Counted from the stretch's first letter, positions 17,491 through 27,046 are shown. The stretch is 43,629 nt of DNA from Saprospiraceae bacterium (GCA_029251525.1 JAQXDE010000013.1:1-43629), one strand, 5' to 3'. Translations and numbers: made by a program. The notes: a model not told the origin generated them from the sequence alone.

Positions 17491-18099
17491 TTATAAAATC
17501 TCCAACACTTGCAAATCTCTTCGCAACTGCTCCCCTGATCTAAAATGAATTCCTTGCATACCATAATCTTCGCACCCTTTAATATTTTTTAAAGAGTCAT
17601 CAATAAAAACTGCTGTCGCAGGATTAATATTAAATCTATTACATGTCAGATCATAAATCTCCCGATTGGGTTTTATCATTTTTTCATCACCTGAGACAAG
17701 AATCCCCTCAAACCATTGTAAAAAATCATAGTCACGCAAAGCAACTGGAAAAGTCTCCGCACTCCAATTAGTCAAAGCATAAACTCGGTGCGTTTGTGCT
17801 TCAACCAACTCTTCTAAAATCGCAACTGTTGGCAAAATAGCACCGCCTAACATTTCTTCCCATCGACTATAAAACGCTTCAATTTGTGTTGTATATTTAG
17901 GGAATTCATCTACTAATATTTGAGTTGCTTCAGCTAGAGGTCGTCCTCCATCTTGTTGGATATTCCATCCTGGTGTACAAATATTATTAAGAAAATATTC
18001 CATCTCCTCTTTATCATCAAATATTTTTTGATATAATCGTCGAGGTTCCCAATCAATTAAAACACCCCCTAGGTCAAAAATTACAGTTTCAATTTTCAT
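17491..18099 (-). CDS. HAD-superfamily hydrolase (YihX-like phosphatase)
   Basis: This 202-residue protein is HAD subfamily IA. Motif I is VIFDLGGVLIDWEP with nucleophile D9; the second motif-I Asp is Gly, as in the YihX-type branch, where FDLGNV or FDLGGV is usual. Motif II is YALTNWS (T110), motif III is K143 in MIKPNREIY, and motif IV is FIDDS (D167, D168). The cap is a small helical insert between motifs I and II. YihX of E. coli dephosphorylates sugar phosphates such as glucose-1-phosphate; the true substrate here is unknown. A TAACTTTG -7-like box lies upstream on the minus strand (18126-18133). The gene is monocistronic. Confidence 0.85.
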   Translation of the reverse strand: MKIETVIFDLGGVLIDWEPRRLYQKIFDDKEEMEYFLNNICTPGWNIQQDGGRPLAEATQILVDEFPKYTTQIEAFYSRWEEMLGGAILPTVAILEELVEAQTHRVYALTNWSAETFPVALRDYDFLQWFEGILVSGDEKMIKPNREIYDLTCNRFNINPATAVFIDDSLKNIKGCEDYGMQGIHFRSGEQLRRDLQVLEIL

Positions 18100-18125
18100 G
18101 TATTTTTATTTTATTTAATAAAAAT

Positions 18126-18133
18126 CAAAGTTA
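18126..18133 (-). promoter_or_regulatory. Candidate -7 box of the HAD hydrolase gene
   Basis: The minus strand reads TAACTTTG, a full TAnnTTTG match, 27 bp before the ATG. No clear TTTG -33 box lies at the right spacing. Confidence 0.4.
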
Positions 18134-18432
18134 AAATGTTGGAGGCTAAAATTAGTATTTTAAGATTTAATTATTTTAAAAATTTAGTTTAGTTGGTTTA
18201 ATACTTTAGTCATTCACGAAAAAAAATTGATACTTTTAACTGATAATATCGTTTTATGAAAAATTATTAGTGACTATATATCCTTAGATAATTTTCTCTT
18301 TTAATAATAAACTTTATTTCAAAAATTAAATTAAATGATTTCAATCCTAGAGAGCTCTGTTTACTCTAAACAACTTCCTAACCTTTCTCTACATTTAAGT
18401 ATTCGTATTTCCTCTGAGAACGATGACTCCTA
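18134..18432. other. Intergenic region, no gene seen
   Basis: AT-rich spacer between the nSTAND-like gene end and the HAD gene start, both on the minus strand. No terminator hairpin is obvious after the nSTAND-like gene. Confidence 0.35.
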
Positions 18433-21400
18433 TCAATCTCTCGCAATCAAATTCCTTAACCTTTTTGCTAGTTCTTCAACACTCGCACTCCAAAATAAGA
18501 CCTTATTATCCTCCATACTAATCAGTTCGTTTTTAGAGTTGAACATGATCATTCTAGATGCACCTTGATGACCGATTAATTCTAAATCAGAAACCTTAGT
18601 TTCTATTTCATTCTTAATCGAAAGTTTAATATCACCATAAATATTAGAATAAGCTAAAAACGATTGCCCATCATTATCAATTAAATCCACACTTGTAATC
18701 TCTTTGTTATTATGATTAATAAAGTCATGAATTATCTCATCAATGAAATAGACTTTTTTATTTTTTACTAATACTTCATTTAAATTAAAAAGATATATTT
18801 TACCAAGAACGGTGCCTATGGCAATATCATTATTGTCATCAATACTCATCGCCGTATTGACATCGTGAAAATGTTCGAAAATAGTTGGTTTTCTTCGTTT
18901 TCCATAAGTATTCTTTTTTTCAAGATCGAAAACCAATGTCTTTTCTGCTCCTCCAACCAGTAGGTATTTTTCAACTTGATTGTTTGGTGAAATTGCAAGG
19001 GAATTTATTTTTTCTAATTTAAAATTATTCCCGTTTGATTGAGTATCAAATATTAGTTCCTTATTTTTTACATCAAATATTTTATGCTCGGTTGTGAAAA
19101 ATAATTGGTCATTATTTCCTTGAACTTCAATAAAATAAATTTTTTCACCAACATCCATCAGAGGCTTTTTCCCCTTTGTGTACATTGTCATATCACTAAC
19201 TAACCAGCTATATAATTTTCCAGATATTGTTCCAGCATAGAGTTTTTTACCATTTTCAGAATAAGCTAATGCATTAACGTCTTCTGGAAGGGTTACAGTT
19301 GCAATTTTTTTAAAATTAATCCCTTCCTCTACCGAAATCGTTTTTTCAACAATAAAAATCTGCCCAAATTTATTAATAAATGCAAATTGCTTATCCTTCG
19401 TAGGATTACTTTTCACTACCATAAATCCATCAAAACTATCATAACCCTCACTTTTTGAAGGATATTTAAGTTTTAGCAATTTATCATAATGCGCCTTTAG
19501 GGCGATATAGTAATATTGGTTTTCTATATTTTTCCCTTGAGTAATTAAATCAAGTAAATCCTCTGCATTTTTTGATATAACAGCCACCGTGGCATGATTA
19601 TTTGCTATAGCTTGATCTAAATTAAAAACAGAAAAGAATGCATTTTCTACTATCTTTTTTTGTCCTTCGTCACAATAAGAAATAATATTTTTTTTCTCAA
19701 AATGATCAATTATATCTTGATAATTTTTGATGTTTTTATCATTTAAAACTTCTGACACTTGATCAAAACTTATATCAATTAAATGAGCTTCTGACAAAGC
19801 AATAATGAAATTTTGTTCCATTAATTTGGATTTTAGTTTTTCAGCCTTGATCCAAAAAACTATTGCGATTAAGGCCAATCCTATTCCTATGAATGCTGCT
19901 AATTGAAAAAATCTATTGATACGCTTTTTCTTTAATTCTTTTACCCTCTTATCATTCTCTTTTTTCACCCAACTCCTGTCTACAAATTTTTTAGAGAGCA
20001 ACAAAGTATTACTAGAATTTTTAACCCAAGAGGCTATTTCTTGTTTACTCTTATTTTTCTCCTTAACATTAAAAACCTCTTTCTCATCATGTTCAATGGA
20101 GGGAATTTTGAGATCAAAGTATTGTTCAGCCCAAGTATCATTGATATCTTCAACTTCAAATAGATGTTTAGCGTTTTCTAAATTCGTATTGGTTAATAAT
20201 TCTTCATCATTGATTTTTCCCTTATTATTAATAAAATGCTGAACGACATTTTGTACAATATTTTGATAATTAAAAGCTAAAATTGATTCCTCTTTTGCCC
20301 ATTTCACGGCGCGAGTCCATTGATTGAGCACTAGAGAATTAACAGGTAAAATAAGTATTTTTTTTTGCGAAAAATCAAGGCCTTTTATAATCTTGGTTGG
20401 CTCTATTACGTCAATAATATTAATGCTTTGATATTTTCTAATAAGTGTCATCAATACCTCAACACTAGGTTTTTCATCATTGGCTTGATTAAGTTTCCAA
20501 ATATGATTTAAAGTGACAGGTTTAACAATAACAGTATTTTTGCTAATCTGACTACAAGCTCTAAAAATTCTTTTGCTAAATAATTGTTCTTTAGGAGTTA
20601 AACTATTGAAGAGATTTTCAGCAGAAGAATTAATAACCTTATGTAATCCACCAACTTGTCTATAACCCTCTGCAATATCTTGCTCATTGTTATTTAATTC
20701 TGCCATTAGAAAATTCCACTTGAAACCTAAATCCCCAATAGATTTTTCAGTCTTCAAATCTTTAGTTAATTCGTCTCTGAAAGTTTGATTTTGCTCTTTA
20801 AATTGAATTTCTACATTTTGCGTATAATTAACTAGAGATAATGCTTTAAAAAAATAGCTACCCTTTTGAATTGCTTTTCCTAATCCACCGTACTTAAAAC
20901 ATTCACTTATAAAATTGGGAGAGATAGAAATTGCTAAATATATTGATGATTCCTCCCAAATACTTGCTGTTAAAAGAAGATTGACAAAATTTAACCGATC
21001 TATCTTGAGATTATTATCATCAGGTATTAATTCAAAAAGATCATCAAAGCGATTGATTAAAATTAATAGGTTGATTGATTTACTTTTCTTTTCTTTTACC
21101 TCATTAAATAAAGATATAAGCCCAAGGCTATTCTTCCGAAGTGTTTGCTCTACCTCTTGTTGAAAAGTAATTGAAACCTCGCCTTTGTTTATCAAAATGT
21201 CAGGAGTTGCCAACGCTGCGGCAAGATTTTCTATTGGCGAAATCCCAGGTCGAAAATTGATACAGCGCCATGAAATATCCTCTTGTAAATGAGGCTCTCC
21301 TTTTTCTATAATTTTTTCGACATGCTGAAAAATAGAGAGACTCTGGGTACTTTTTGCATCACCAAGTAATGCTATAAAACGATTAGTTCTAATACCTGTC

Positions 21401-21456
21401 AAAACATCTTTGGCTGATTTTATAATTTTTTCATCTAGTAAAGTGAGGTTTAGCAT
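18433..21456 (-). CDS. nSTAND1-like NTPase-fold protein with one membrane helix and a beta-propeller
   Basis: This 1007-residue protein has four parts. Residues 1-300 resemble the novel STAND NTPase 1 fold: FIALLGDAKST (27-37) at the P-loop site and LLILINRFDDLFEL (130-143) at the Walker B site (normally hhhhDQFEELF). The P-loop lacks the GxxGxGK[ST] pattern and the Walker B Asp is Asn, so ATP hydrolysis is doubtful. A winged-helix-like segment follows, with LVLNQWTRAVKWAKEES (375-391), the family's LI-x-x-W-x-x-L-x-x-W motif. One membrane helix spans about 516-536 after a Lys-rich stretch. Residues about 670-1007 form weak WD40-like repeats. The C-terminal W-S-A-S-V-E-E-L-A motif is usual for these proteins, often annotated HatR-like. 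It is probably a membrane-anchored sensor. It is divergent from the block leading into the eCIS operon; a link to the eCIS is only positional. Confidence 0.7.
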   Translation of the reverse strand: MLNLTLLDEKIIKSAKDVLTGIRTNRFIALLGDAKSTQSLSIFQHVEKIIEKGEPHLQEDISWRCINFRPGISPIENLAAALATPDILINKGEVSITFQQEVEQTLRKNSLGLISLFNEVKEKKSKSINLLILINRFDDLFELIPDDNNLKIDRLNFVNLLLTASIWEESSIYLAISISPNFISECFKYGGLGKAIQKGSYFFKALSLVNYTQNVEIQFKEQNQTFRDELTKDLKTEKSIGDLGFKWNFLMAELNNNEQDIAEGYRQVGGLHKVINSSAENLFNSLTPKEQLFSKRIFRACSQISKNTVIVKPVTLNHIWKLNQANDEKPSVEVLMTLIRKYQSINIIDVIEPTKIIKGLDFSQKKILILPVNSLVLNQWTRAVKWAKEESILAFNYQNIVQNVVQHFINNKGKINDEELLTNTNLENAKHLFEVEDINDTWAEQYFDLKIPSIEHDEKEVFNVKEKNKSKQEIASWVKNSSNTLLLSKKFVDRSWVKKENDKRVKELKKKRINRFFQLAAFIGIGLALIAIVFWIKAEKLKSKLMEQNFIIALSEAHLIDISFDQVSEVLNDKNIKNYQDIIDHFEKKNIISYCDEGQKKIVENAFFSVFNLDQAIANNHATVAVISKNAEDLLDLITQGKNIENQYYYIALKAHYDKLLKLKYPSKSEGYDSFDGFMVVKSNPTKDKQFAFINKFGQIFIVEKTISVEEGINFKKIATVTLPEDVNALAYSENGKKLYAGTISGKLYSWLVSDMTMYTKGKKPLMDVGEKIYFIEVQGNNDQLFFTTEHKIFDVKNKELIFDTQSNGNNFKLEKINSLAISPNNQVEKYLLVGGAEKTLVFDLEKKNTYGKRRKPTIFEHFHDVNTAMSIDDNNDIAIGTVLGKIYLFNLNEVLVKNKKVYFIDEIIHDFINHNNKEITSVDLIDNDGQSFLAYSNIYGDIKLSIKNEIETKVSDLELIGHQGASRMIMFNSKNELISMEDNKVLFWSASVEELAKRLRNLIARD

Positions 21457-21487
21457 GGCATTTTTTTGGATAAAAAAGATAAAAAGT

Positions 21488-21495
21488 CAAATATA
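21488..21495 (-). promoter_or_regulatory. -7 box of the nSTAND-like gene
   Basis: The minus strand reads TATATTTG, a full -7 match, 31 bp upstream of the ATG at 21456. The -33 element is weak (TTCTG region). Confidence 0.5.
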
Positions 21496-21558
21496 TAATA
21501 AGTTGAAGAATGATACCAGAATAAATATAATAAATATATTATATATATATAAGAATGT

Positions 21559-21589
21559 ATTGACTAATGATATTTTTACCCTATATTTG
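21559..21589 (+). promoter_or_regulatory. Promoter of the exported protein gene
   Basis: ATTG (21559-21562), 19 bp, then TATATTTG (21582-21589) matches the Bacteroidota promoter well. The ATG is at 21644, leaving a leader of about 50 nt. It may drive the accessory block. Confidence 0.6.
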
Positions 21590-21643
21590 AATTGATTAAT
21601 TTCTATATATGTAATATTAACTTTTTATTTTTCCGAAATAACT

Positions 21644-22840
21644 ATGGCCACTTATAACTTTAAAAAAAACATCCTAAAGTTTAAATTATCAATATTCCCA
21701 CACAGATATTTCGGCTTAATCATTTTCTTTGGAATATTGCTCACCAAGTCAGGACACACTTTTGGACAAATACCTGATGCTTCTTTTACAAATAAGAAAG
21801 GAGAAATTATTACCCAGCAATTTGATAACAAAGGTCAAATAATCAAAGAGTATATCAATGGAATACTAGGCAAAGAAATAGAATATTTTCCTCACGATTC
21901 CATTATATTAGCTGATTTAAATATCAAACCAAAGATATTTGAAGATGTTGAACTAAAGTACACCTTGGAAAAAGGAGATTCAATTATCATAAGAATTGAC
22001 GAAAAAAAGGGAAGAAAATTTAGAAAAATTGATTTTATCCAAGGAGAAAAAGGAGGACGTTTTTCGAGTCAAGGAAAATCTAATATTCTATGGAAAGATT
22101 TAGTTGATCAGAATAGTGAATTTACTTTAAAAATTCATAATGTTTTCCGCTTGTTCAAACGATCATATCAAGTCAACATAACCAAAATACCGAAAGCCAT
22201 TCCCAATGTTACTCATTACGTTGTGGATACACTGACCAAAAAAGTAATTATCAAAGATACTCTAAGTGATACTTTATTATTACCAGTGATTGAAGAGATG
22301 ATATATCTTCCTCCCCTCTATGATATAGAAAATACATCCATCAGAATCAATAAAATTGAATTTCCTATTTCAACTGATAGCCTTTATTCATTTTCTTATT
22401 GGATTGGAGTCGGGGAAGAACCACTCCAACAATATCAGGAACTAGAGGAAACTATACCCGAAAATTGGTCTCAGCCTGGAGTATCTAAACCGCTAGGAGC
22501 CTATATCCTAGGGGCAAAAATATTATTACCAAAACAACCTCATCGTTATGTTAGAATGATGATTGGCGATTCTCTTCAAATGCTTTCTCTCCAGAAAAAA
22601 TTTACACCTTCGACATTTAAAAATATGCCTACTTCAATGTTGGGAAAGGAAATTAAATTTTCACCAAACAAAAAAAAATCGCAGTATTTATTTCTTGCAA
22701 ATCAAGATAGTGTTAACGGATATAAGGTATATGTAAAAATAATAGCAACGCGTTTGCTTTTAAAAATAGAAGAGAAAGAGATTATTAAATACCAAATTGG
22801 TAAGCCTCGCCCAAAAAAAGAAAAAAAATCTAAAGGATAA
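21644..22840 (+). CDS. Exported protein of unknown function, 398 aa
   Basis: I do not recognise a family. The N-terminus has a long basic region and then a hydrophobic stretch (about 22-35) with a likely signal-peptidase site near HTFGQ. The mature part is rich in Lys and beta-forming residues. It starts with a FTNKKGEIITQQFDNKGQII segment like the short repeats of surface or toxin-associated proteins, and it ends in a Lys-rich tail (PKKEKKSKG). No catalytic motif is visible. It probably lies in the periplasm or outer membrane. It has its own promoter, divergent from the nSTAND-like gene, and precedes a GH18 lipoprotein gene on the same strand. The start is ATG 21644. Confidence 0.5.
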   Translation: MATYNFKKNILKFKLSIFPHRYFGLIIFFGILLTKSGHTFGQIPDASFTNKKGEIITQQFDNKGQIIKEYINGILGKEIEYFPHDSIILADLNIKPKIFEDVELKYTLEKGDSIIIRIDEKKGRKFRKIDFIQGEKGGRFSSQGKSNILWKDLVDQNSEFTLKIHNVFRLFKRSYQVNITKIPKAIPNVTHYVVDTLTKKVIIKDTLSDTLLLPVIEEMIYLPPLYDIENTSIRINKIEFPISTDSLYSFSYWIGVGEEPLQQYQELEETIPENWSQPGVSKPLGAYILGAKILLPKQPHRYVRMMIGDSLQMLSLQKKFTPSTFKNMPTSMLGKEIKFSPNKKKSQYLFLANQDSVNGYKVYVKIIATRLLLKIEEKEIIKYQIGKPRPKKEKKSKG

Positions 22841-23363
22841 TTCTATTTCTTTTATTCAAATTTTAAATCTCGAATTAAAAAAGTAAATCCTAGGTAGGTA
22901 TAGTATTTTCGCCACAAAAATTATTTAAAAGACCTTGCTAATCTAATCGAAAACAATTGCAACCATTGGACTACGTATTTTTTTTCCAAAAGAAAATTAA
23001 AACTAAAAAGAGCATGGCCAATTATAACAAGCATTTTTGCTCGATTCTAACATTATCTACTACACTTACCTGATCATATTTCCATAGCCTCCTAGAAATC
23101 TAATACTGAAACTTAAGAAGATCAACTCCAAAAGAACAATTTTGAACATAAAGTTGCTTTTTCTATAATGCCCACTACAACGTACTTAATTCCACTTAAG
23201 TTTTGTTTAGAGACATAAATGATCCTTTTGTCCAATTAAATTATATTAATAAAAAAATTACGATAGCAAATTAATTAAGACAAAGAGGTAACATTGAGTG
23301 GCACTCGATCGTACTAAAACTAAGACATCTTTCCTCAATTTAAAAAACAAGTTCCAAGTAAGT
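22841..23363. other. Gene-free spacer in the accessory block
   Basis: About 520 bp without a recognisable gene or hairpin terminator. The open frame of the next gene begins at GTG 23298, but ATG 23364 is the better start. Confidence 0.4.
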
Positions 23364-25052
23364 ATGGTGTTTTTTTATCAAAGAAAAATTACGACACTTT
23401 TTATATTCTTATTTTTTATAAGTCTATGTACTTGCAATAAGTCTGATCCTAGTATTAAAGAAAAACCAACTCTAATAGAACAAATTAAGAGTAAACTTAC
23501 ATTTCCCACCGATACTTCCCAAACAGATTCAATTGGACTTAAATTCGGCTTAGGAAATTATAATGATCTCTTTGCTCAGTTAAATGGTATTAATAAAAAA
23601 CATTATGATAGTTTATTAATTAAGACAGGAGGAAACATAACTTGGGACTCAATCGTATACAAGTCCGACTCAAGTCATATTAATTCTAGATATAAAATAT
23701 TTGGTTGGCATCCATTTTGGATGGGATCAGCTTTTAAAAGTTATAATTATGACTTACTAAGCTATATTTCTTGGTTTTCGTATGATGTAGATCCTATTTC
23801 GGGAAGTTACAGTAATCCAGATGTAATCCAAGAATTGAGAGATTCAGGTAAAGAGTTGATTCAATTGGCTCAAGAAAAAGATAGTAAAGTATTATTAACT
23901 ATAACAAACCATGGACGTGAAAAGACGGAACAATTTTTAAGTAATACCTCGGCTCAGCAAATGGTACTTATTGATAGTGTTTTGGAATTAATTCAAACGC
24001 TAGAAATGGATGGCTTAGACTTGAATTTTGAAAATATTCATCCAAGATATGGAAGAGAAATGACAGCATTTGTCAAAAAACTTTCTAACCGCTTAAAAGC
24101 ATTAAACCCAGATTATATATTTTCACTTACTATTCCAAAAGTCAATAAAAGGCAATATAATGATATTGCTAGTCTCAATGAATATGTTGATTTATTTGTT
24201 TTGATTGGTTATGACTTTCATACAAGAGGAAGTAAAAAAGATGGTCCAATTGCTCCTTTATTTGCAACTAATGGACAATTAAGTATTCAAACAGTTGTCG
24301 AATCATATATAACAAACGGTTTGGAACCAACTAAAATTTTATTGGGACTTCCCTACTATGGAACGGCTTGGACTAGTGGTATTCCTGATATGAAAAATAA
24401 TAATCGCCAATTCAAAGAGCAACTTACATATAGAAGTATTATGGCTAGATATGGAAAAACCGCTCCTCCAGAATACGACGAGATAAGTAAAAGTGCATAT
24501 TATCAAAAAAAAATAGGTCCAAACAATTATGAAAAAGTTTGGTTTGATGATTCAATAACCTTAAAAATGAAATACGAATGGGTAAAAGAAAATAATTTAG
24601 GAGGTATTGCTATTTGGGCATTAGGTTATGATAATGGAAGAACAGAACTATGGCGAACCATAGATTCCTCGTTTGCTGAAAATGAAAAAATAGCTGTACC
24701 AATAAAAGGTAATGTTGGATTTCGTTTAGCCTCTTGGATGAGTACTTTCAAAGTACCTATTTTCATTACAATTCTTTTTTGGACAGCATTTCTAGCATTG
24801 GGTTTTTTTATTTCTTTATTTGATTGGAGGGTTAGGAATTTTTTATTCTCCAATAAATCCTCTCGGCTTATTTTCATTTTAGCCATTTTTGGATTAACAA
24901 CTTTTACATTTATTACTTATTTTTTTAGTGATCAATTTGATTCATTTGGATATAATAACGGAGTAGTTTTTTTAGGTGGGATAATAGCAGGAGGGATCAT
25001 AACCGGTATAATCATGTATTTGTATCACAATCACCGAAGCAATTTACCTTGA
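23364..25052 (+). CDS. GH18-family glycosidase-like lipoprotein with three C-terminal membrane helices
   Basis: From ATG 23364 the protein has 562 residues. It begins with a lipoprotein-type signal ending SLCTC. A GH18 (beta/alpha)8 barrel follows (about 115-425). YKIFGWHPFW opens it, MDGLDLNFENI holds the active-site strand with its catalytic Glu, and GYDFH, LLGLPYYGTAW and GGIAIWALGYD mark later strands. The motif is DxxDxDxE-like with the third Asp changed to Asn, as in some peptidoglycan-acting members. The C-terminus has three membrane helices (about 462-483, 497-517, 530-552), which is unusual for a GH18 protein. A role in cell-wall cleavage during particle release or envelope remodelling is conceivable given the eCIS next door, but unproven. 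An upstream GTG start (23298) would add 22 residues in front of the signal. Confidence 0.75.
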   Translation: MVFFYQRKITTLFIFLFFISLCTCNKSDPSIKEKPTLIEQIKSKLTFPTDTSQTDSIGLKFGLGNYNDLFAQLNGINKKHYDSLLIKTGGNITWDSIVYKSDSSHINSRYKIFGWHPFWMGSAFKSYNYDLLSYISWFSYDVDPISGSYSNPDVIQELRDSGKELIQLAQEKDSKVLLTITNHGREKTEQFLSNTSAQQMVLIDSVLELIQTLEMDGLDLNFENIHPRYGREMTAFVKKLSNRLKALNPDYIFSLTIPKVNKRQYNDIASLNEYVDLFVLIGYDFHTRGSKKDGPIAPLFATNGQLSIQTVVESYITNGLEPTKILLGLPYYGTAWTSGIPDMKNNNRQFKEQLTYRSIMARYGKTAPPEYDEISKSAYYQKKIGPNNYEKVWFDDSITLKMKYEWVKENNLGGIAIWALGYDNGRTELWRTIDSSFAENEKIAVPIKGNVGFRLASWMSTFKVPIFITILFWTAFLALGFFISLFDWRVRNFLFSNKSSRLIFILAIFGLTTFTFITYFFSDQFDSFGYNNGVVFLGGIIAGGIITGIIMYLYHNHRSNLP

Positions 25053-25095
25053 TTGATGATTATTTTAATCGAGCATTTAATTTGAAAAATTGAAC

Positions 25096-25311
25096 ATGAT
25101 AAAAAAAATAGCACAAGAGTTTCTCTGGTTAATATTCTCTGTTTTAGCGGCGATTCCTTTGTCTTTTTTATTTCTCTCATGCATTGAAATGGTAGAATCA
25201 TCCAACGAAATAGTTATCATAGAATTTTTTATTGCCGGTATAATAATTAATGTAATGGGAATTTATCTTGTACGAATTATTGTAGCCTCGGTAAAAAAAA
25301 TATCAGAATAG
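25096..25311 (+). CDS. Small membrane protein, 71 aa
   Basis: From ATG 25096 the protein has 71 residues and two hydrophobic helices (about 12-29 and 40-61) with basic ends. No family is recognised. It begins 43 bp after the GH18 gene stop on the same strand and is likely cotranscribed with it. A TTG two codons earlier (25090) is possible. A small partner for the membrane part of the GH18 protein would fit, but only by position. Confidence 0.55.
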   Translation: MIKKIAQEFLWLIFSVLAAIPLSFLFLSCIEMVESSNEIVIIEFFIAGIIINVMGIYLVRIIVASVKKISE

Positions 25312-25552
25312 AAAAAAGGATTTAACACAAATTCTTTTTTTTAAACCTCAATCTCTTACAAAAAAATAAATCAAGTTTGATTTATACACAAACTTACCTC
25401 GACCAAACTACGCAAATATAATTGAAGTCCCCAAAGATTTCATCAACTTTTGCATCCGTTGATTTTTAATTAAATTCAAAATCAAAAGTGTCTGCATGAT
25501 AATCAATATACTTTAATAACAATGCATTTACATCTAAAAACATAGCATCCAA

Positions 25553-26113
25553 ATGATACATCAGACCGTAAAAGCGATCATTGACAATGTTAATGATTTC
25601 ATCAAATTAAAGTTTAGAGTCGAAGAACCAAAGGTGATTTTTTCTAATTTGGTAAATCAAGACGGCTCGGTGCCATCAACAAATAATAATAAGATAATTT
25701 GTTCCTTGATTAACATAGAACAAGAGCAATTGAGATCTGCTGGTGCTTTTATGACTTCGGGGAAAGGGGCTAAAAATCCTCCGATCGATCTTAAATTAAA
25801 CTTGATGTTTTCATCAAGTTATACAGAAGATAACTATGCTGAAGGGTTAAGGTTTTTGGCTCTAGTAATTGGATTCTTTCAAGGAAAAACAGTTTTTACT
25901 CCTGCGAATACCCCAAGGTTACCAAGTTATTTAAAAAAAATAACCATCACCATGTATAGTCTTGAAATGAATAACCTGAGCAATTTGTGGGGTGCTATCG
26001 GGGCAAAATACATGCCCTCTACAATATACCAACTAAAAGCGATTAGCTTTTTTGAAAATATGATGTTAGACGAAGTAAGCGAAATTGGAACAATAGATAG
26101 TAGTATAGAATAA
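25553..26113 (+). CDS. eCIS Pvc16-like protein (DUF4255), tail terminator/cap
   Basis: This 186-residue protein carries the DUF4255 N-terminal domain. Its marks include TVKAIIDNVNDFIKLKF, VIFSNLVNQDGSVPSTNNNK and the NIEQEQLR segment. Pvc16/Afp16 homologues form the cap that ends tube and sheath growth and fixes the particle length. The gene is the first of the eCIS operon in view and is followed after five bases by the next gene, so the two are translationally close. About 240 bp of spacer precede it without a clear promoter. The start is ATG 25553. Together with DUF5908 and the CIS tape measure, this gene marks the locus as eCIS rather than T6SS. Confidence 0.88.
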   Translation: MIHQTVKAIIDNVNDFIKLKFRVEEPKVIFSNLVNQDGSVPSTNNNKIICSLINIEQEQLRSAGAFMTSGKGAKNPPIDLKLNLMFSSSYTEDNYAEGLRFLALVIGFFQGKTVFTPANTPRLPSYLKKITITMYSLEMNNLSNLWGAIGAKYMPSTIYQLKAISFFENMMLDEVSEIGTIDSSIE

Positions 26114-26118
26114 AAATT

Positions 26119-27015
26119 ATGATTAAAAATAAAATAGTTCCTTTTAACCAAGTATCCTTAAAACATCTTTTTTTTAAAAATGAAAAGATGAAAGATATTC
26201 AGATTATTCCTACTCATCGAACAAGACAGTTGATGAAAAAAATGGGAATTTTTTTCAAGGCAAATGATACTTCTTTACTACTTGGATATAGTGGAAAAAC
26301 ACTTATGTACTTAAAAGATCTTCCTGGTAAATCTAAGTTTGCATTTACCATAAACAATAATAATCCATATTTCCAAAACATCACAAAACTACCAGCGTAC
26401 ATTCCAAACGATAAATTATTATACTTTGATAATTTGAATACTCAATCAAATGGGAAAGAAACTATCCTACTACATAAAAGTGACTTTGTTGAGGCAGAGA
26501 ATTTAATCCATTTAAAGAAATCAAAATTTGAATTTTCGCTAAATAATAGTCTTGGAATTATTCATTTATACTTCGATTTTAAAATGTTAAAGGAGCAGGA
26601 AGATAAAAATAATATTAAATGGAATTATGAAATACGATTTGCGAATAGGTCAACTTTTTGGAGATATTATTTTATAAAATCTAGATCCCAAAAACCTCCT
26701 ACATTTAAAATTTCCCATCCTAAAAATGGGATAAAATTTTTACCCGCTCAAATAAAAAAATTAACTAATGGAACGTTGGCTTGGGAAGTTACTTCTCAAG
26801 AATCTATTCCTTTAAGAGAAAATTACCAAGATCATTTTAATGCAACCTTTAAAACTAGCAGAGAATCAAAACGAGAAGTTACGATCACTTTACCAAATGC
26901 TGATTACCAAAAGACAAGAAGAGAGGTAGGAGAAATGGATATGGAAAAAAAATCTGGTTCAAATATTATAGTAAAGACAGTTAAAATGTATTCAGACATA
27001 TATGTCCACATATAA
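26119..27015 (+). CDS. eCIS-associated protein of unknown function, 298 aa
   Basis: I do not recognise a family. The protein is rich in Lys, Phe and Asn, has no signal peptide or membrane helix, and looks like a mixed alpha/beta fold with a beta-rich C-terminal half. That half includes PPTFKISHPKNGIKFLP and a strand pair near ITLPNADYQKTRREV. The gene is only five bases behind the Pvc16-like gene and runs straight into a hairpin before the sheath gene, so it belongs to the eCIS operon. Its position between cap and sheath suggests a structural or assembly role at the top of the particle. That is inference; no motif shows it. Confidence 0.6.
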   Translation: MIKNKIVPFNQVSLKHLFFKNEKMKDIQIIPTHRTRQLMKKMGIFFKANDTSLLLGYSGKTLMYLKDLPGKSKFAFTINNNNPYFQNITKLPAYIPNDKLLYFDNLNTQSNGKETILLHKSDFVEAENLIHLKKSKFEFSLNNSLGIIHLYFDFKMLKEQEDKNNIKWNYEIRFANRSTFWRYYFIKSRSQKPPTFKISHPKNGIKFLPAQIKKLTNGTLAWEVTSQESIPLRENYQDHFNATFKTSRESKREVTITLPNADYQKTRREVGEMDMEKKSGSNIIVKTVKMYSDIYVHI

Positions 27016-27046
27016 TTAAATACTCTGACAACCAACTAAAGATTAA

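Noticed and set aside
18335-18568. Plus-strand open frame at the end of the nSTAND-like gene
   Set aside because: It overlaps the conserved C-terminal coding region on the other strand and has no recognisable features.
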